DNA of 64,000 nucleotides from Thalassolituus alkanivorans (GCF_020447205.1 NZ_JAJAEL010000006.1:348948-412947); one strand, 5' to 3'. Counted from the first letter of the stretch, positions 7,513 to 17,863 are shown. Numbers and translations: made by a program. The notes: generated by a model from the sequence alone, not told the origin.

Positions 7513-8954
7513 TGACGTCCCGCCCCATCAATCTGGTGTGGCTGCGCAACGATCTGCGCCTGCACGACCATCCTGTTTTTCAGCATCTGGCCGCTCAGGG
7601 CGAATGCCCGGGTATGGCGGTGGTGTTTATTCTGCCGCAACACTGGCAGCAGCCGACGGCAGAATATCCGGGCCTGACCCGACTGGGACTGGCCAGGGCC
7701 CGCTTCCTGCGCGCCTGTTTGATTGATGTGCAGCGCAGCCTGTATCAGCAGAATATCCGCCTCAGCCTGCTCGGCGGTGACCCGGTCAGCCTGCTGCGTG
7801 ACTGGTATGCCCAACAGCCGTTTCACCTGCACACCAGCGTCGCTCAGGCGCCGGAAGAAGAACACTGGCTGAATGCCATTGCCGCCTTTGCACCGGTCAG
7901 CACCTACGAAACCCAGACGCTGTTCAGCCAGCAACAGCTGGCGGAATTGCTCAGCTCAGAAAACTGGCCCGACAGCTACAGCGCCTTCAGCCGCTGGCTC
8001 GATAAGCACGGCTTACCCGGCGCTATAGCCGCGCCGCTGCCGCCCACCATGCTCAGTGCCGATCCCCTCGAAGCACCGCTCAAAGCCGCCGTGCAGTGGC
8101 CGGATCATCAGCTGCATCAGGTGCCGTCCTGGGCCGGGCGCGTTCCGGCAACAACCTTTCATGGAGGCGAAGACGCCGGATTACGCCATCTTGCGGCCTA
8201 TCTGGGGCGGGAAAATGCCATTCGTCACTACCGTGATACACGCAACCAGCTCTGCACGGCGCCGCTCAGTCAGGCTGACAACCCTTACGCCGGCAGCCGC
8301 TTTGCCAGCCAGCTCAGCCCCTGGCTGGCCTGGGGTGCATTATCGGTGCGTAAGGTATGGGCTGATATTGTGCGCTGGGAGAGTCTGCATGGCGCAAGCG
8401 AACACAGTAGCTGGCTGAAAAAAGAACTGCTGTGGCGCGAGTATTTTCACTGGACGCTGCGCCTCAAAGGATCCGCGCTGTTCCGTAACCCCGCACCTCA
8501 GCCGTTCGCCGACACACGCTGGCAGGCCTGGTGTGAAGCGCACACCGGCTATCCGGTGATCGATGCCGGCCTGCGTGAGCTGATCCACACCGGCTTCAGC
8601 TCCAACCGTATGCGCCAGTGGCTGGCGAGCTTTTTTATCCATGAACTGAAACTCGACTGGCGCCTTGGCGCACGCTTCTTTGAGCAACACCTGATCGATG
8701 CTGATGTCGCCAGTAACTGGGGCAACTGGGCCTATATCGCCGGTTGCGGTCAGGACCCGCGCGGCGGGCGCTGTTTTAACCTCAACAAACAGCTGGAACT
8801 GTATGACCCGCACCTCACGCACCTGCGGCAATGGCTGCCGGAACTGGGCAGCGTAACCCTGAGCCAGGTGCAGCAACATCAGAGCGGTGGCCCGGCGCTG
8901 CCTTTGTGGCCAGCAGCAACCTGTGCAGCGCCAGCCGCTCCGACTCATAGCTAA
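7512..8954 (+). CDS. Cryptochrome DASH / photolyase
   Basis: This FAD-binding blue-light protein of the DASH branch is known for repair of CPD lesions in single-stranded DNA and possible signalling. It has 480 residues. The N-terminal antenna domain begins INLVWLRNDLRLHDHPVF. The C-terminal FAD domain has WREYFHWTLRLKG, TGYPVIDAGLREL, SSNRMRQWLASF and the DASH-type block NWAYIAGCGQDPRGGR. The last 25 residues are Pro/Ala-rich and not conserved. It is translationally coupled to DUF2256 and is the third gene of the light-repair operon. Confidence 0.93.
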   Translation: MTSRPINLVWLRNDLRLHDHPVFQHLAAQGECPGMAVVFILPQHWQQPTAEYPGLTRLGLARARFLRACLIDVQRSLYQQNIRLSLLGGDPVSLLRDWYAQQPFHLHTSVAQAPEEEHWLNAIAAFAPVSTYETQTLFSQQQLAELLSSENWPDSYSAFSRWLDKHGLPGAIAAPLPPTMLSADPLEAPLKAAVQWPDHQLHQVPSWAGRVPATTFHGGEDAGLRHLAAYLGRENAIRHYRDTRNQLCTAPLSQADNPYAGSRFASQLSPWLAWGALSVRKVWADIVRWESLHGASEHSSWLKKELLWREYFHWTLRLKGSALFRNPAPQPFADTRWQAWCEAHTGYPVIDAGLRELIHTGFSSNRMRQWLASFFIHELKLDWRLGARFFEQHLIDADVASNWGNWAYIAGCGQDPRGGRCFNLNKQLELYDPHLTHLRQWLPELGSVTLSQVQQHQSGGPALPLWPAATCAAPAAPTHS

Positions 8955-9051
8955 AAACTTATGAACGTATCATTTTAATAAAATAGCTTCTATGAACAGC
9001 CACTCTACAATGGGGGGATTCAAACAGCAGATTCCGCTCAGTGAGGTTTTC

Positions 9052-9981
9052 ATGGACATCGGCCAACGCTCCAACAACCAATGGCTGGCGATTTTCCGCC
9101 AGCATGCGATTGAGCACCCTTATATCGCCGCAGCGCTGGCGGCGGCACTGGCACTGGTCAGCGTGTTGCTGGTGCAGAGTCTGATTCAGGTATTGACCAC
9201 CGACAGCAGCCTGTTCGGCCGTTATGCCTTGCTGGGTGGCAGCGCCGGCTTTATCGCCACCGCGCTGGGCGCTTTACCCGCCTTAATGCTGAAAAGAATC
9301 CCGCAGGCTGCGGAAGATGCCATGCTCGGCTTTGCCGCCGGCATGATGCTCGCCGCTTCAGCATTTTCGCTGCTGTTACCTGGCATTGAAGCCGGTACGG
9401 AGTTATTGCAAAGCGCCACACAGGGCGGACTCATTGTGGTGTTCGGCATGTTTATGGGCGTGGCGCTGATGCTCGGGCTGGATGAATTTACCCCGCATGA
9501 GCACGACAAAACCGGCCCCTGCGGCCCGGGCCATGAACGTTGCGGCAGAGCCTGGTTATTTGTGTTCGCCATTGCTCTGCACAATCTGCCGGAAGGCATG
9601 GCCGTAGGTGTCAGCTTTGCCCAGGGTGATTTAACCGTGGGTCTGCCACTGGCGACGGCCATCGCCCTGCAGGATATTCCCGAAGGTCTGGCGGTTGCGC
9701 TTACGCTGCGCGCCGCCGGCTTCAGCCCACTGTTTGCGGTATTGGTTGCCGCGGGCAGCGGTTTGCTGGAACCGGTCGGAGCATTATTGGGCGTAAGCCT
9801 GGGCGGCGGGTTATTACTCGCTTATCCGATCGGACTTGGACTGGCCGCTGGTGCTATGTTGTTTGTGGTGTCACATGAAGTGATTCCGGAAACACACCGC
9901 AACGGCCACCAGACCGTCGCCACACTGGGATTAATGACCGGTTTTGCCTTAATGATGATTTTGGATACCACGCTCGGTTAA
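9052..9981 (+). CDS. ZIP-family divalent metal transporter
   Basis: This inner-membrane protein probably imports zinc or a related divalent metal. It has about eight hydrophobic segments and the ZIP signature pair: HNLPEGMAVG in one helix and QDIPEGLAVAL in the next, both carrying metal-site His/Asp, Pro, Glu and Gly. A His/Asp/Cys-rich cytoplasmic loop (about residues 150-170, with HEHDK and CGPGHERCG) precedes them. The frame is open from 8992, but the ATG at 9052 has the better ribosome site (GTGAGG), giving 309 residues. It may be the last gene of the photolyase operon or a separate unit. Confidence 0.9.
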   Translation: MDIGQRSNNQWLAIFRQHAIEHPYIAAALAAALALVSVLLVQSLIQVLTTDSSLFGRYALLGGSAGFIATALGALPALMLKRIPQAAEDAMLGFAAGMMLAASAFSLLLPGIEAGTELLQSATQGGLIVVFGMFMGVALMLGLDEFTPHEHDKTGPCGPGHERCGRAWLFVFAIALHNLPEGMAVGVSFAQGDLTVGLPLATAIALQDIPEGLAVALTLRAAGFSPLFAVLVAAGSGLLEPVGALLGVSLGGGLLLAYPIGLGLAAGAMLFVVSHEVIPETHRNGHQTVATLGLMTGFALMMILDTTLG

Positions 9982-10030
9982 GAGCGAGGCAAAAAGACTA
10001 CTTTTATCAAAGCAACCGCAGGAGCAGCTT

Positions 10031-10507
10031 ATGACCACCGTCAATATTGGCATCAGTGCCGAACACCGTGAAGCCATCAGCCAGGGACTCGGCCGCTTAC
10101 TGGCCGACACCTATACGCTGTACTTAACCACCCATAATTTTCACTGGAACATTACCGGGCCGATGTTCAACAGCCTGCACGCCATGTTTATGACCCAGTA
10201 CACCGAACTGTGGAACGCCGTCGATCCGATTGCCGAACGCATCCGTTCGCTTGGCCATGTGGCACCGGGTTCCTACGCACAGTTTGCCGAGCTGGCATCG
10301 TTACCGGATGCCCCACAGGTGCCGCCAAAGGCCACAGAGATGATCCGCATTCTGGCCGATGGCCACGAAGCCACCGCCCGCACAGCACGCCACCTGTTTA
10401 AACTGGTGGAGGAAGCATCCGACGAACCGACCGCTGATTTATTAACCCAGCGGCTGGCCATTCACGAGCAGACCGCCTGGATGCTGCGCGCCCAACTGGA
10501 AGAATAA
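10031..10507 (+). CDS. dps: Dps-type ferritin-like DNA-protection protein
   Basis: This dodecameric ferroxidase sequesters iron and consumes peroxide. Its 158 residues include the Dps signatures TTHNFHWNITGPMFNSLH and WNAVDPIAERIRSLG, which supply the inter-subunit ferroxidase His, Asp and Glu. The N-terminus lacks a Lys-rich tail, so direct DNA binding is uncertain. A good ribosome site (AGGAG) precedes the start. Its position after photolyases and a metal transporter fits an oxidative or light-stress neighbourhood. Confidence 0.95.
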   Translation: MTTVNIGISAEHREAISQGLGRLLADTYTLYLTTHNFHWNITGPMFNSLHAMFMTQYTELWNAVDPIAERIRSLGHVAPGSYAQFAELASLPDAPQVPPKATEMIRILADGHEATARTARHLFKLVEEASDEPTADLLTQRLAIHEQTAWMLRAQLEE

Positions 10508-10534
10508 TCACTCAGGCCCATAAGGCTGGCTGTG

Positions 10535-10768
10535 TTATTGCAGCCAGCTTTCAATATCCTCACGGTGTGGAATCGAGCCGCTGTGTACCAGCTGCTCATC
10601 CACCACCACCGCCGGTGTACGCATAACGCCATAATTCATCATGGCTTCCGGGCTGGTTTCTTTAATTAATTCAATTTCTGTTTGTTTTTCTGCGGCAATA
10701 GCGCTGATCGATTGCGCAGTTTTTTCGCATTTACTGCATCCTGAGCCCAGCACTTTAATCACTTTCAT
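10535..10768 (-). CDS. Thioredoxin-fold miniprotein (redox-active disulfide protein 2 type)
   Basis: The 77-residue protein has a glutaredoxin-like fold, with the dithiol GCSKCEK near the N-terminus and the cis-Pro segment MRTPAVVVD. Such proteins accompany COG0701 permeases and may reduce or hand over a thiol-bound metalloid or metal. It lies 29 bp downstream of the permease gene on the same strand, so the two form a small operon. Confidence 0.9.
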   Translation of the reverse strand: MKVIKVLGSGCSKCEKTAQSISAIAAEKQTEIELIKETSPEAMMNYGVMRTPAVVVDEQLVHSGSIPHREDIESWLQ

Positions 10769-10797
10769 TATTGCTCCTTAGCCACGACTATGACTTT

Positions 10798-11787
10798 TTA
10801 CAGATAGGGAGTGAGCGCATTCAATACCCAACCAATCAGGGTGAAAGCCACCAGCAGCATGAGAAAAATCAGCGCCAGAAGACGGATTTTCATGACCTGT
10901 TTCAGCAGGATAAATTCGGGAAAACTGGCGGCAACCGTGCTCATACAAAACGCCAGCGTAGTACCCACCGGCAGGCCTTTGGTAATCAGACTCTCCATCA
11001 CCGGAATCACCCCGGTGGCGTTGGAATACAGCGGAATACCCGCCAGTACCGCAGCCGGTACAGACCACCATTCTCCCTGCCCCAAGGTGTCAGACACCCA
11101 CTGATCGGGCACAAAACCGTGCAATCCGGCGCCCAGCCCCACGCCTAAGATGACCCACTTCCATACGCGGGAAAAAATATCGGTCATTTCTTCTTTGGCA
11201 AATTCATGCCGTTCTTTCAGAGTCATACTGCCGGCGGACGCGGTTCCGGTATGACCGGCCTGTTGCGCCTGATTGTAAGCACGGGCGGCAAAAGGCTGCA
11301 GCCAGCGTTCGGCTTTTAACAAATGCAATACCAGACCACCGGCTACGCCGACGGCCATGCCGGTAACGATATACAGCAGCGTGAATTTCCAGCCGAGCAG
11401 ACTCATCAGCAACAGTACGGCCACTTCATTAATCAGCGGTGACGTCAGCAGAAATGCCATGGTAATACCCACCGGAATACCGGCAGAAGTAAATCCGAGA
11501 AAAACAGGAATGCTGGAGCAGGAGCAGAACGGCGTAATGGCACCAAAGGCCGAGCCCAGTAATAAACCCAGCCCGGTATGTTTGCGCGCCAGATAATCGC
11601 GCACCCGCTCAACATTCAGCGAGGCTCTGAGCAGCGCGATGATATAAATCATCAGCAGTAACAGGACAAAGATTTTACTGACGTCTTCAACAAAGAAGTG
11701 CAGCACATCGCCCCACTTACTCTGGGCCGACAAGCCCGCTAAATCGAATACCAACCAGTCGGCCAGACGGGTGAAGATTTCCAACAT
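10798..11787 (-). CDS. ArsP-like / COG0701 membrane permease
   Basis: This 329-residue inner-membrane protein has about eight hydrophobic segments. The conserved PFCSCSSIPVFLGF motif at the end of one helix, its internal partner TSPLINEVAVLL, and a second-half repeat GIPLYSNATGVIPV are typical of DUF318 permeases. Members export organoarsenicals (ArsP) or other thiol-reactive compounds, or metals; the substrate here is not settled. No ArsR regulator lies beside it. It is cotranscribed with the thioredoxin-like miniprotein. Confidence 0.88.
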   Translation of the reverse strand: MLEIFTRLADWLVFDLAGLSAQSKWGDVLHFFVEDVSKIFVLLLLMIYIIALLRASLNVERVRDYLARKHTGLGLLLGSAFGAITPFCSCSSIPVFLGFTSAGIPVGITMAFLLTSPLINEVAVLLLMSLLGWKFTLLYIVTGMAVGVAGGLVLHLLKAERWLQPFAARAYNQAQQAGHTGTASAGSMTLKERHEFAKEEMTDIFSRVWKWVILGVGLGAGLHGFVPDQWVSDTLGQGEWWSVPAAVLAGIPLYSNATGVIPVMESLITKGLPVGTTLAFCMSTVAASFPEFILLKQVMKIRLLALIFLMLLVAFTLIGWVLNALTPYL

Positions 11788-11942
11788 ATCAGTCTCCGCT
11801 TATCGTCAGCTAAGCTGTGCCCGACAGAGCACCACACCAGTAACGTTAAGCGCAGTGTAGCGGAAAAGTGCTGCCGGCCTCTTGATCTGCGGCATCAGGA
11901 TCAGACAGCGGCGCGAAACAGACTGACAATGTATACCCGGCC

Positions 11943-12893
11943 TTAATCAGCCATGGTTTGCTGCTTTTTCCGCGTTTGCTCCATGGCTTCGCACAGCTGA
12001 CGGGTACCCAGTAAAAAACGCGGCGTCGGCCGGTGCAATAAATCCGGATGAATATGATAAAGACTGCTGGTTTTAACCGCCGTCAGATGCTGGTACTGCC
12101 CCCAGGCGTCTAACCAGTCGGGGCGGCTTTCGCCCATGCCGCTGGCCACAATCACATCCGGGTTCATTTCCAGTACCGACTCAATACTGACCTGCGGTGC
12201 TTTAATATCCAGATCGGCGTACACGTTACGGCCACCGCAAAGTTCAATGGCACGGGAAATAAAGGTATCGCCATTCTGAGTTAATAATGGCTGATGCCAG
12301 ACCTGATAAAAAACCGTTAATGGCTTTTTATCGGAATACTGCGCCCGTAACTGCGCCACCTGATGGCGGAAATCGGCCGCTACCTTTTCGCCTTCTGCTT
12401 TATGACCAGACGCCGTGGCAAAGTTTTCCAGATTACGGGCGATGGTTTCGTAGGTATTCGGATCACTGACGAATATTTCATAGCCGAGTTGCTTCAGGCG
12501 CGACAAATCGCGGGTCGGGTTGCCTTCCGGCCAGGCGATAATCAGATCAGGCTCCAGAGCCACAATAGCTTCGATATTCAGGGCCGAATAGCCACCAACG
12601 CGTGGAATATTTTTGGCCGCTTGCGGATAATCCGAATACTGCACGGCACCAACAATGGCATCACCGCCACCCACCGCAAACAACAGTTCGGTGCTGTGCG
12701 GAATCAGGCTGACAATGCGCCGCGCCGGTTGTGAAAAATGATGCACAGTACCGGCATCGTCGGTCAGACTGAATGCCTTGCTGTGCATAGCAACCGGACT
12801 TTCCGGATTATTATCTGCCGCAGCAAACAGCACAGAGCTGCAGAAAGACAGTACGATCAATGCGGCTGGTATCCGTAATGTATTCAGTATCAT
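11943..12893 (-). CDS. btuF: Periplasmic cobalamin-binding protein BtuF-like
   Basis: This is predicted to capture cobalamin or cobinamide in the periplasm for the BtuCD transporter. It is 316 residues with a signal peptide (about 1-24). The helical-backbone binding fold is recognised from RRIVSLIPHSTELLFAVGGG, YSDYPQAAKNIPRVGGY and the LEPDLIIAW segment. It is the last gene of a cbiB-cobD-btuF operon, its start overlapping the cobD stop by 4 bp. No btuC or btuD is present in the window, so the permease must be encoded elsewhere. Confidence 0.92.
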   Translation of the reverse strand: MILNTLRIPAALIVLSFCSSVLFAAADNNPESPVAMHSKAFSLTDDAGTVHHFSQPARRIVSLIPHSTELLFAVGGGDAIVGAVQYSDYPQAAKNIPRVGGYSALNIEAIVALEPDLIIAWPEGNPTRDLSRLKQLGYEIFVSDPNTYETIARNLENFATASGHKAEGEKVAADFRHQVAQLRAQYSDKKPLTVFYQVWHQPLLTQNGDTFISRAIELCGGRNVYADLDIKAPQVSIESVLEMNPDVIVASGMGESRPDWLDAWGQYQHLTAVKTSSLYHIHPDLLHRPTPRFLLGTRQLCEAMEQTRKKQQTMAD

Positions 12894-13945
12894 AAAAGGA
12901 ATTCTCTCAGGTCATTCAGCGCTTGCTGTAGCTGCTGTTGTTTACAGGCATCGTCGCCCACCAATCCCAGGCGGATTAACTGCTGCTGTTTAAAACAGCG
13001 GCTCCATATATAGCGTTCGGCTAAAAAAGTCTGAACCCGTTCGGCATCGGAAAATTTCAGGGTAAAAAATAAATCACTTTCCCCTGCCAGAAAAAAACCG
13101 TTCAGCCACTGCGCCATTAATTCATGATTTTTTTTCAAACGCACACGCTGCCGGGCAATCCACTGATGATCACTCAGCGCCTGTTGCGCCAGCCACAGAC
13201 TGTGCCCGGCCACCGGCCAGGGGCCGAGTCTGTTGGCCAGATTCTGCAGCACATCGGCCGCGGCAAACACCACACCAATACGCAGCCCCGCCAGACCAAA
13301 AAATTTCCCCAGCGAGCGTAATACCAGCATATTATCCGCCAGCGTCTGAGTTAACAGGCTGTCGTCTGGCGTACAATCCATAAAGGCTTCGTCACACAAT
13401 AACCACCCCTGGCGTTGGTGTTGCTGTAACTGTTCAGCCCAGCCGTGTAATTCAGCAGCACTGAAGCGTTCACCACCGGGGTTTCCCGGATTAACCAGCA
13501 CCAGCATATCAGGTAATTTGTGGTCGTTATCGGTAGCCGCATTAAATGCCTGATGAATATCGTCTGCGGTTTTTTCATACACAGAATGCCCGGCTTTTTT
13601 CCAGCACAATGCATGTTCACCATAGGTACCGGCCAGAATCCACACATTGCCACGACTGAAACAGCCGGGTAATTCCGCAATGGCGCGCTGGCTGCCGGGA
13701 ACCAGCAAACCGTCATGGCCATAATAGGTGCGGACTGCACGGTTTAAGTCAGGCTGAATGCCGGGTAAATCGTGAATAAACTGCGCCGGGCAGGATAACC
13801 CCTGCCCGCGTTCAGACCACCAACAGTAAGGGCTGACCGCACTGGATAAATCCAGCCACTGCTGTGGTTCACCGCCAAATTGTTCGATCGCGCGTTGCAG
13901 ATCAGCACCATGAATAACGGTTTCGGCTACGTTAATTAATTGCAT
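12890..13945 (-). CDS. cobD: L-threonine-O-3-phosphate decarboxylase (PLP enzyme)
   Basis: This enzyme makes (R)-1-amino-2-propanol O-2-phosphate, the linker of the cobalamin nucleotide loop, which CbiB attaches. The 351 residues match the class I/II aminotransferase fold, with VNPGNPGGERFS, LLCDEAFMDCTPDD and the PLP-lysine region RSLGKFFGLAGLRIG. It sits one base after cbiB and overlaps btuF, consistent with a single transcript. In the alternative naming used for aerobic producers this gene is cobC. Confidence 0.93.
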   Translation of the reverse strand: MQLINVAETVIHGADLQRAIEQFGGEPQQWLDLSSAVSPYCWWSERGQGLSCPAQFIHDLPGIQPDLNRAVRTYYGHDGLLVPGSQRAIAELPGCFSRGNVWILAGTYGEHALCWKKAGHSVYEKTADDIHQAFNAATDNDHKLPDMLVLVNPGNPGGERFSAAELHGWAEQLQQHQRQGWLLCDEAFMDCTPDDSLLTQTLADNMLVLRSLGKFFGLAGLRIGVVFAAADVLQNLANRLGPWPVAGHSLWLAQQALSDHQWIARQRVRLKKNHELMAQWLNGFFLAGESDLFFTLKFSDAERVQTFLAERYIWSRCFKQQQLIRLGLVGDDACKQQQLQQALNDLREFLL

Positions 13946-13946
13946 A

Positions 13947-14975
13947 TCAGCCCCCGAAAACCATCTGAATAATGGCGTTCAGCAGCAGAGTGACAAACAG
14001 CCAGAACAGGAAAAACAGAGACAGACTGCGCTTAACCAGTTTCACCGCCGGTACGATATGCTGTGGCTTCGCGGCGATACCGCAACCCATCGGCGGCTTA
14101 TTCTTCCACTCGCCGTGATAACAGGCTCGCTCGCTTAAGCGGATATTTAATGCACCGGCACCGGCGGTCATTACCGCACCGCCATTCGGGCTGGCACAGT
14201 GTTTTGCCTGTGTACGCCAGCAACGCCAGGCATCTTTTCTGTTCGGCCCGGCGAGCATAAAACACCAGGCGGTAATACGCGCAGGCCAGTAAGCCAGCAC
14301 ATCATCCAGTCGTGCGGCCGCGCGGCCAAAGTAATTAAAACGCGGATTACGGTAGCCCCACATCGCATCCAGCGTATTTACCCAGCGATGCAGCAGAACC
14401 GGTAATGCACCACCAATAGCAAACCAGAATAATGAGGAAAATAAGGCATCGGATGAATTTTCCAGCAGGCTTTCAATATCGGCCTGAGCAATTTCATCGG
14501 CCGATAACTGCGCGGTATCACGGCTGACAATCCAGCCGAGTTTTTCCCGGGCAGAGATAATATCCTTCTGTTCCAGTGCACTGGCTACGGCCAGTACATG
14601 CTGCTGCAGACTTTGCCAGCCAATACAGCTGTACAACACCAGCACCTGTACGATTACCCACAGCAGCAGGGATTGCTGCGCCAGCCAGATAAACAATAAG
14701 GCCAGCGGCAGCAGAGGCAACAAAGCCATCAGCAGCGCCAATAAGCCACGCCCGATGGTGGCAGGCTCAGTTACTTTTTCAGGACGATTAAAACGCGACT
14801 CCAGCCAGGCCGCCCAGCGACCGAAGGCGACCAGCGGATGAAAACGCGCCGGTTCGCCGAAAAGGCGGTCGCAGGCCAATGCCAGCAGCATAAGCCCGCC
14901 CATAAAGAACAACAGCAACAACGGGGGAAGATGGCTAACGCCGGCGGGAAAAAATCCACTGAACAGGGGAATCAT
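13947..14975 (-). CDS. cbiB: Adenosylcobinamide-phosphate synthase CbiB
   Basis: This membrane enzyme joins adenosylcobyric acid to aminopropanol phosphate. About 342 residues with four to five hydrophobic segments; [42 protein letters not shown] and [10 protein letters not shown] are family signatures. The frame begins with TTG at 15008, but the ATG at 14975 gives the expected N-terminus. It is first in the cbiB-cobD-btuF operon and diverges from cobQ with only about 40 bp between start codons, which must hold both promoters. No riboswitch is visible there. Confidence 0.93.
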   Translation of the reverse strand: MIPLFSGFFPAGVSHLPPLLLLFFMGGLMLLALACDRLFGEPARFHPLVAFGRWAAWLESRFNRPEKVTEPATIGRGLLALLMALLPLLPLALLFIWLAQQSLLLWVIVQVLVLYSCIGWQSLQQHVLAVASALEQKDIISAREKLGWIVSRDTAQLSADEIAQADIESLLENSSDALFSSLFWFAIGGALPVLLHRWVNTLDAMWGYRNPRFNYFGRAAARLDDVLAYWPARITAWCFMLAGPNRKDAWRCWRTQAKHCASPNGGAVMTAGAGALNIRLSERACYHGEWKNKPPMGCGIAAKPQHIVPAVKLVKRSLSLFFLFWLFVTLLLNAIIQMVFGG

Positions 14976-15017
14976 GTCATACAATGGCCGGTAAATTTCA
15001 GACGCCAAGTGTACCAG

Positions 15018-16523
15018 ATGTCCGACTTCTCCGCTGTTATGCCAACGCTTCCCTCACACCAGACCCTGATGGTACAGGGCACCACATCCGATGCCGGCAA
15101 GAGCACGCTGGTCTGCGCACTGGGGCGTATTCTGGCTGATGCACATATCCACACCGCGCCTTTTAAACCGCAGAACATGGCACTCAATAGCGCAGTAACG
15201 GCCGATGGCGGAGAGATTGGCCGCGCACAAGCATTACAGGCACAGGCCTGTCGTCTGGCCCCCACCACTGATATGAATCCGGTATTGCTTAAGCCCAACA
15301 GCGACACCGGCGCCCAGGTGATTATTCAGGGCAAAGCGGTCGGTAATCTGCCGGCGCAGGATTATCACGCCTATAAAAAAACCGCCATGAATGCGGTACT
15401 GGATTCGTACCAGAGTCTGCAGAAAAGCTATCCCTGGGTGCTGGTCGAAGGTGCCGGCAGTCCGGCGGAAATTAATCTGCGCGCCAATGATATTGCCAAT
15501 ATGGGTTTTGCCGAAGCCGTCGATTGTCCGGTGATTCTGATTGCCGATATTGATCGCGGCGGTGTCTTTGCTCACCTGCTGGGCACACTGGCCTGCCTAA
15601 GTGACAGCGAACGCGCGCGCGTGGTTGGCTTTGTGATTAACCGTTTCCGCGGTGATATTGCCCTGCTGCAGGATGGCCTCGACTGGCTGGAAGAAAAAAC
15701 CGGTAAACCGGTATTAGGGGTTCTGCCTTACCTGCACGGTTTATACCTGGATGCCGAAGATGCCGTCAGCCAGCAACAGGTAGAGCAGGATAAAAATAAA
15801 GTCATTAATGTGGTGGTGCCGATTTACCCGCGCACCAGCAACCACACCGATTTCGACGCATTGCGCGTACATCCGCAGGTAAATTTAATTCTGGTCGGCC
15901 CGGAACAAACACCACCGCCGGCGGATTTTGTTATTTTGCCCGGTTCTAAAAATACCCGCGCCGATCTTAGCTGGCTGCAAACCCAGCCCGGTAACTGGCC
16001 ACAATATCTGCAGCGTCATCTGCGTTATGGCGGCAAACTGCTGGGAATCTGCGGTGGCTTACAGATGCTGGGAGAAAGCATCAGCGATCCGCATGGCATT
16101 GAAGGAACAGCCGGCAGCAGCGCGGGTCTGGGGTATCTGCCATTAATCAGCGAATTAAAAGCCGATAAAACCCTGCGTCTGATCAGCGGCGAATTGCGCT
16201 TGCCGGATCAGCCCGTTGTTGCGGCTCAGGGCTATGAAATTCATGCCGGAATTTCACTCAGCAACGACGATATTCAGGATATTGGCTGCGGCTGGCTAAG
16301 CGATGATAACCAGATTATGGCTACTTACTGGCACGGTGTATTTGATACGCCGGAAGCCCTGCAGCAAATATTACACTGGGCCGGATTGTCCGATGGTCAG
16401 ACCATTGATTTCAATGCTATCCGCGAACAACAAATCGATCGTCTGGCTCTCAGCGTAAAACAGAATATCGACTGGCAAAAATTTAATGCAGCTCTGCAGG
16501 CATTTAACCCGTCAGGGGCGTAA
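15018..16523 (+). CDS. cobQ: Cobyric acid synthase (glutamine-hydrolysing)
   Basis: CobQ/CbiP amidates adenosylcobyrinic acid a,c-diamide at four positions using glutamine and ATP. The product is 501 residues from the ATG at 15018; upstream residues of the longer frame lie antisense to cbiB and do not resemble the family. The N-terminal synthetase domain has [15 protein letters not shown] and [12 protein letters not shown]. The C-terminal amidotransferase domain has the nucleophile Cys in [14 protein letters not shown]. It indicates salvage from cobyrinate-level precursors or a de novo pathway elsewhere. Confidence 0.96.
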   Translation: MSDFSAVMPTLPSHQTLMVQGTTSDAGKSTLVCALGRILADAHIHTAPFKPQNMALNSAVTADGGEIGRAQALQAQACRLAPTTDMNPVLLKPNSDTGAQVIIQGKAVGNLPAQDYHAYKKTAMNAVLDSYQSLQKSYPWVLVEGAGSPAEINLRANDIANMGFAEAVDCPVILIADIDRGGVFAHLLGTLACLSDSERARVVGFVINRFRGDIALLQDGLDWLEEKTGKPVLGVLPYLHGLYLDAEDAVSQQQVEQDKNKVINVVVPIYPRTSNHTDFDALRVHPQVNLILVGPEQTPPPADFVILPGSKNTRADLSWLQTQPGNWPQYLQRHLRYGGKLLGICGGLQMLGESISDPHGIEGTAGSSAGLGYLPLISELKADKTLRLISGELRLPDQPVVAAQGYEIHAGISLSNDDIQDIGCGWLSDDNQIMATYWHGVFDTPEALQQILHWAGLSDGQTIDFNAIREQQIDRLALSVKQNIDWQKFNAALQAFNPSGA

Positions 16524-16634
16524 CACAATGTCACAGCATTAAGACTAAAGCGCCTTTGCAATTTGCGCCAAAAATCCGTACCCTGCGCCGCTTTTTCACA
16601 CTCCATAATAGCGCTATCAACAAGGTACAGAATC

Positions 16635-17033
16635 ATGGGCGATGCCGATAAGGTTTTTCAAAGCTATGGGCGCAGCTGTAATAACCCTGTTTTTTATGAG
16701 GATTTTTACAACGCATTTATGAATAAGTCCGCCGATATCCGGGCCATGTTCATTAACACCAACATGGAATCTCAGCGTGGCTTATTACGTGGCGGTATTA
16801 TGTGGCTGGTGATGCACGCACGCGGTATGTCTGACAGCAAAATCCGCGCGCTGGGTGAAAGCCACAGCCGCAAAAATATGAACATTAATCCGGCACACTA
16901 CAGCCTGTGGATGGACGCGTTGATGGAAACGCTGAGCAAACACGATCCGCTGTTTGATGCCGAGCTGGAACGTATCTGGCGTGCCACACTGCGTCCGGCA
17001 ATTGAAATGATTCAGAGCATGTACGACCAGTAA
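16635..17033 (+). CDS. Single-domain globin
   Basis: The 132-residue protein matches the globin fold: NPVFYEDFYNAFMN in the A/B region, a central helix RGGIMWLVMHARG, and GESHSRKNMNI, where H77 is the probable proximal haem ligand, followed by HYSLWMDALMETL. No flavohaemoprotein reductase domain is attached. It could bind oxygen or NO, or act as a haem sensor. The start at 16635 follows AAGG; the frame upstream to 16563 is not globin-like. It stands alone after cobQ. Confidence 0.8.
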   Translation: MGDADKVFQSYGRSCNNPVFYEDFYNAFMNKSADIRAMFINTNMESQRGLLRGGIMWLVMHARGMSDSKIRALGESHSRKNMNINPAHYSLWMDALMETLSKHDPLFDAELERIWRATLRPAIEMIQSMYDQ

Positions 17034-17230
17034 AAGCTGCGATCCGACAAAAAAGACCGGAACCGCAGCGCAGTTAACTGGTGTTTTAATCGACAGCCCG
17101 GCATCTGCCAGCCCCATAAACCCTGGCGCTGACAGACAGCTGGCCCGTTCTGGCCTGCGGGGCCCATGTTTACTTTTCAATATCCGAGTTCCTGCTGATC
17201 ACCAGGCAAAACGTTTCTCACTGAGGAATT

Positions 17231-17863
17231 ATGGATTTATTACAGGGCTTATTGCTGATTACTTCAATCCATCTGCTCGCGGCCGCCTCTCCCGGCCCTG
17301 ACTTTGTTTTGGTCAGCCAGCAGACTCTGCGCCACGGACGTAAAACCGGGCTGCTTTGCAGTCTGGGTATTTCACTGGGATTATCTGTCCATATCCTGTA
17401 TTCGGCCGTTGGCCTGGCAGCACTGATTGCCAACTCGGTATTCGCACTGTTGATACTGAAAATTGTCGGTGGCTGTTATCTGGTATATCTGGGGATTCAG
17501 GGACTGAAAAGTAAAGCCAGCAGTATGGACAATGCTCCCACAGAAGCAATAACGGCAAAACCAAGAACGGCCGCGCGCAGTATTGGCAGCGGTTTTTTAT
17601 GCAATGCGCTGAATCCTAAAGCACCGGTGTATTTTGTTTCATTATTTACGCTGATTTTATCGGCCGATATGCCGCTGTATCAGTTAGCGATTTACGGCGT
17701 GTGGATCATGCTGATTCAGATGGCATGGTTTTCTGCGGTAGTGATGATGCTGTCCCGCCCGGCGGTATCAGCACGTTTTAAACGCTTCGGTCATTGGATT
17801 GACCGTATTTTAGGTGGAGCCATGATTGCACTGGGTATTAAGTTACTGGCCAGCCGCCAGTAA
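17231..17863 (+). CDS. LysE/RhtB-family amino-acid exporter
   Basis: This inner-membrane exporter of amino acids or their derivatives has 210 residues and about six hydrophobic segments. It carries the family N-terminal signature SPGPDFVLVSQQTLRHGRK and the GCYLVYLGIQGLKSK block in helix three. A good ribosome site (TGAGGA) precedes it. The substrate cannot be assigned. It lies between the two cobalamin loci but has no evident link to them; the 197 bp upstream show no clear element. Confidence 0.92.
   Translation: MDLLQGLLLITSIHLLAAASPGPDFVLVSQQTLRHGRKTGLLCSLGISLGLSVHILYSAVGLAALIANSVFALLILKIVGGCYLVYLGIQGLKSKASSMDNAPTEAITAKPRTAARSIGSGFLCNALNPKAPVYFVSLFTLILSADMPLYQLAIYGVWIMLIQMAWFSAVVMMLSRPAVSARFKRFGHWIDRILGGAMIALGIKLLASRQ

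Noticed and set aside
14976-15017. Cobalamin riboswitch between cbiB and cobQ
   Set aside because: The gap is only about 40 bp and has no B12 box.
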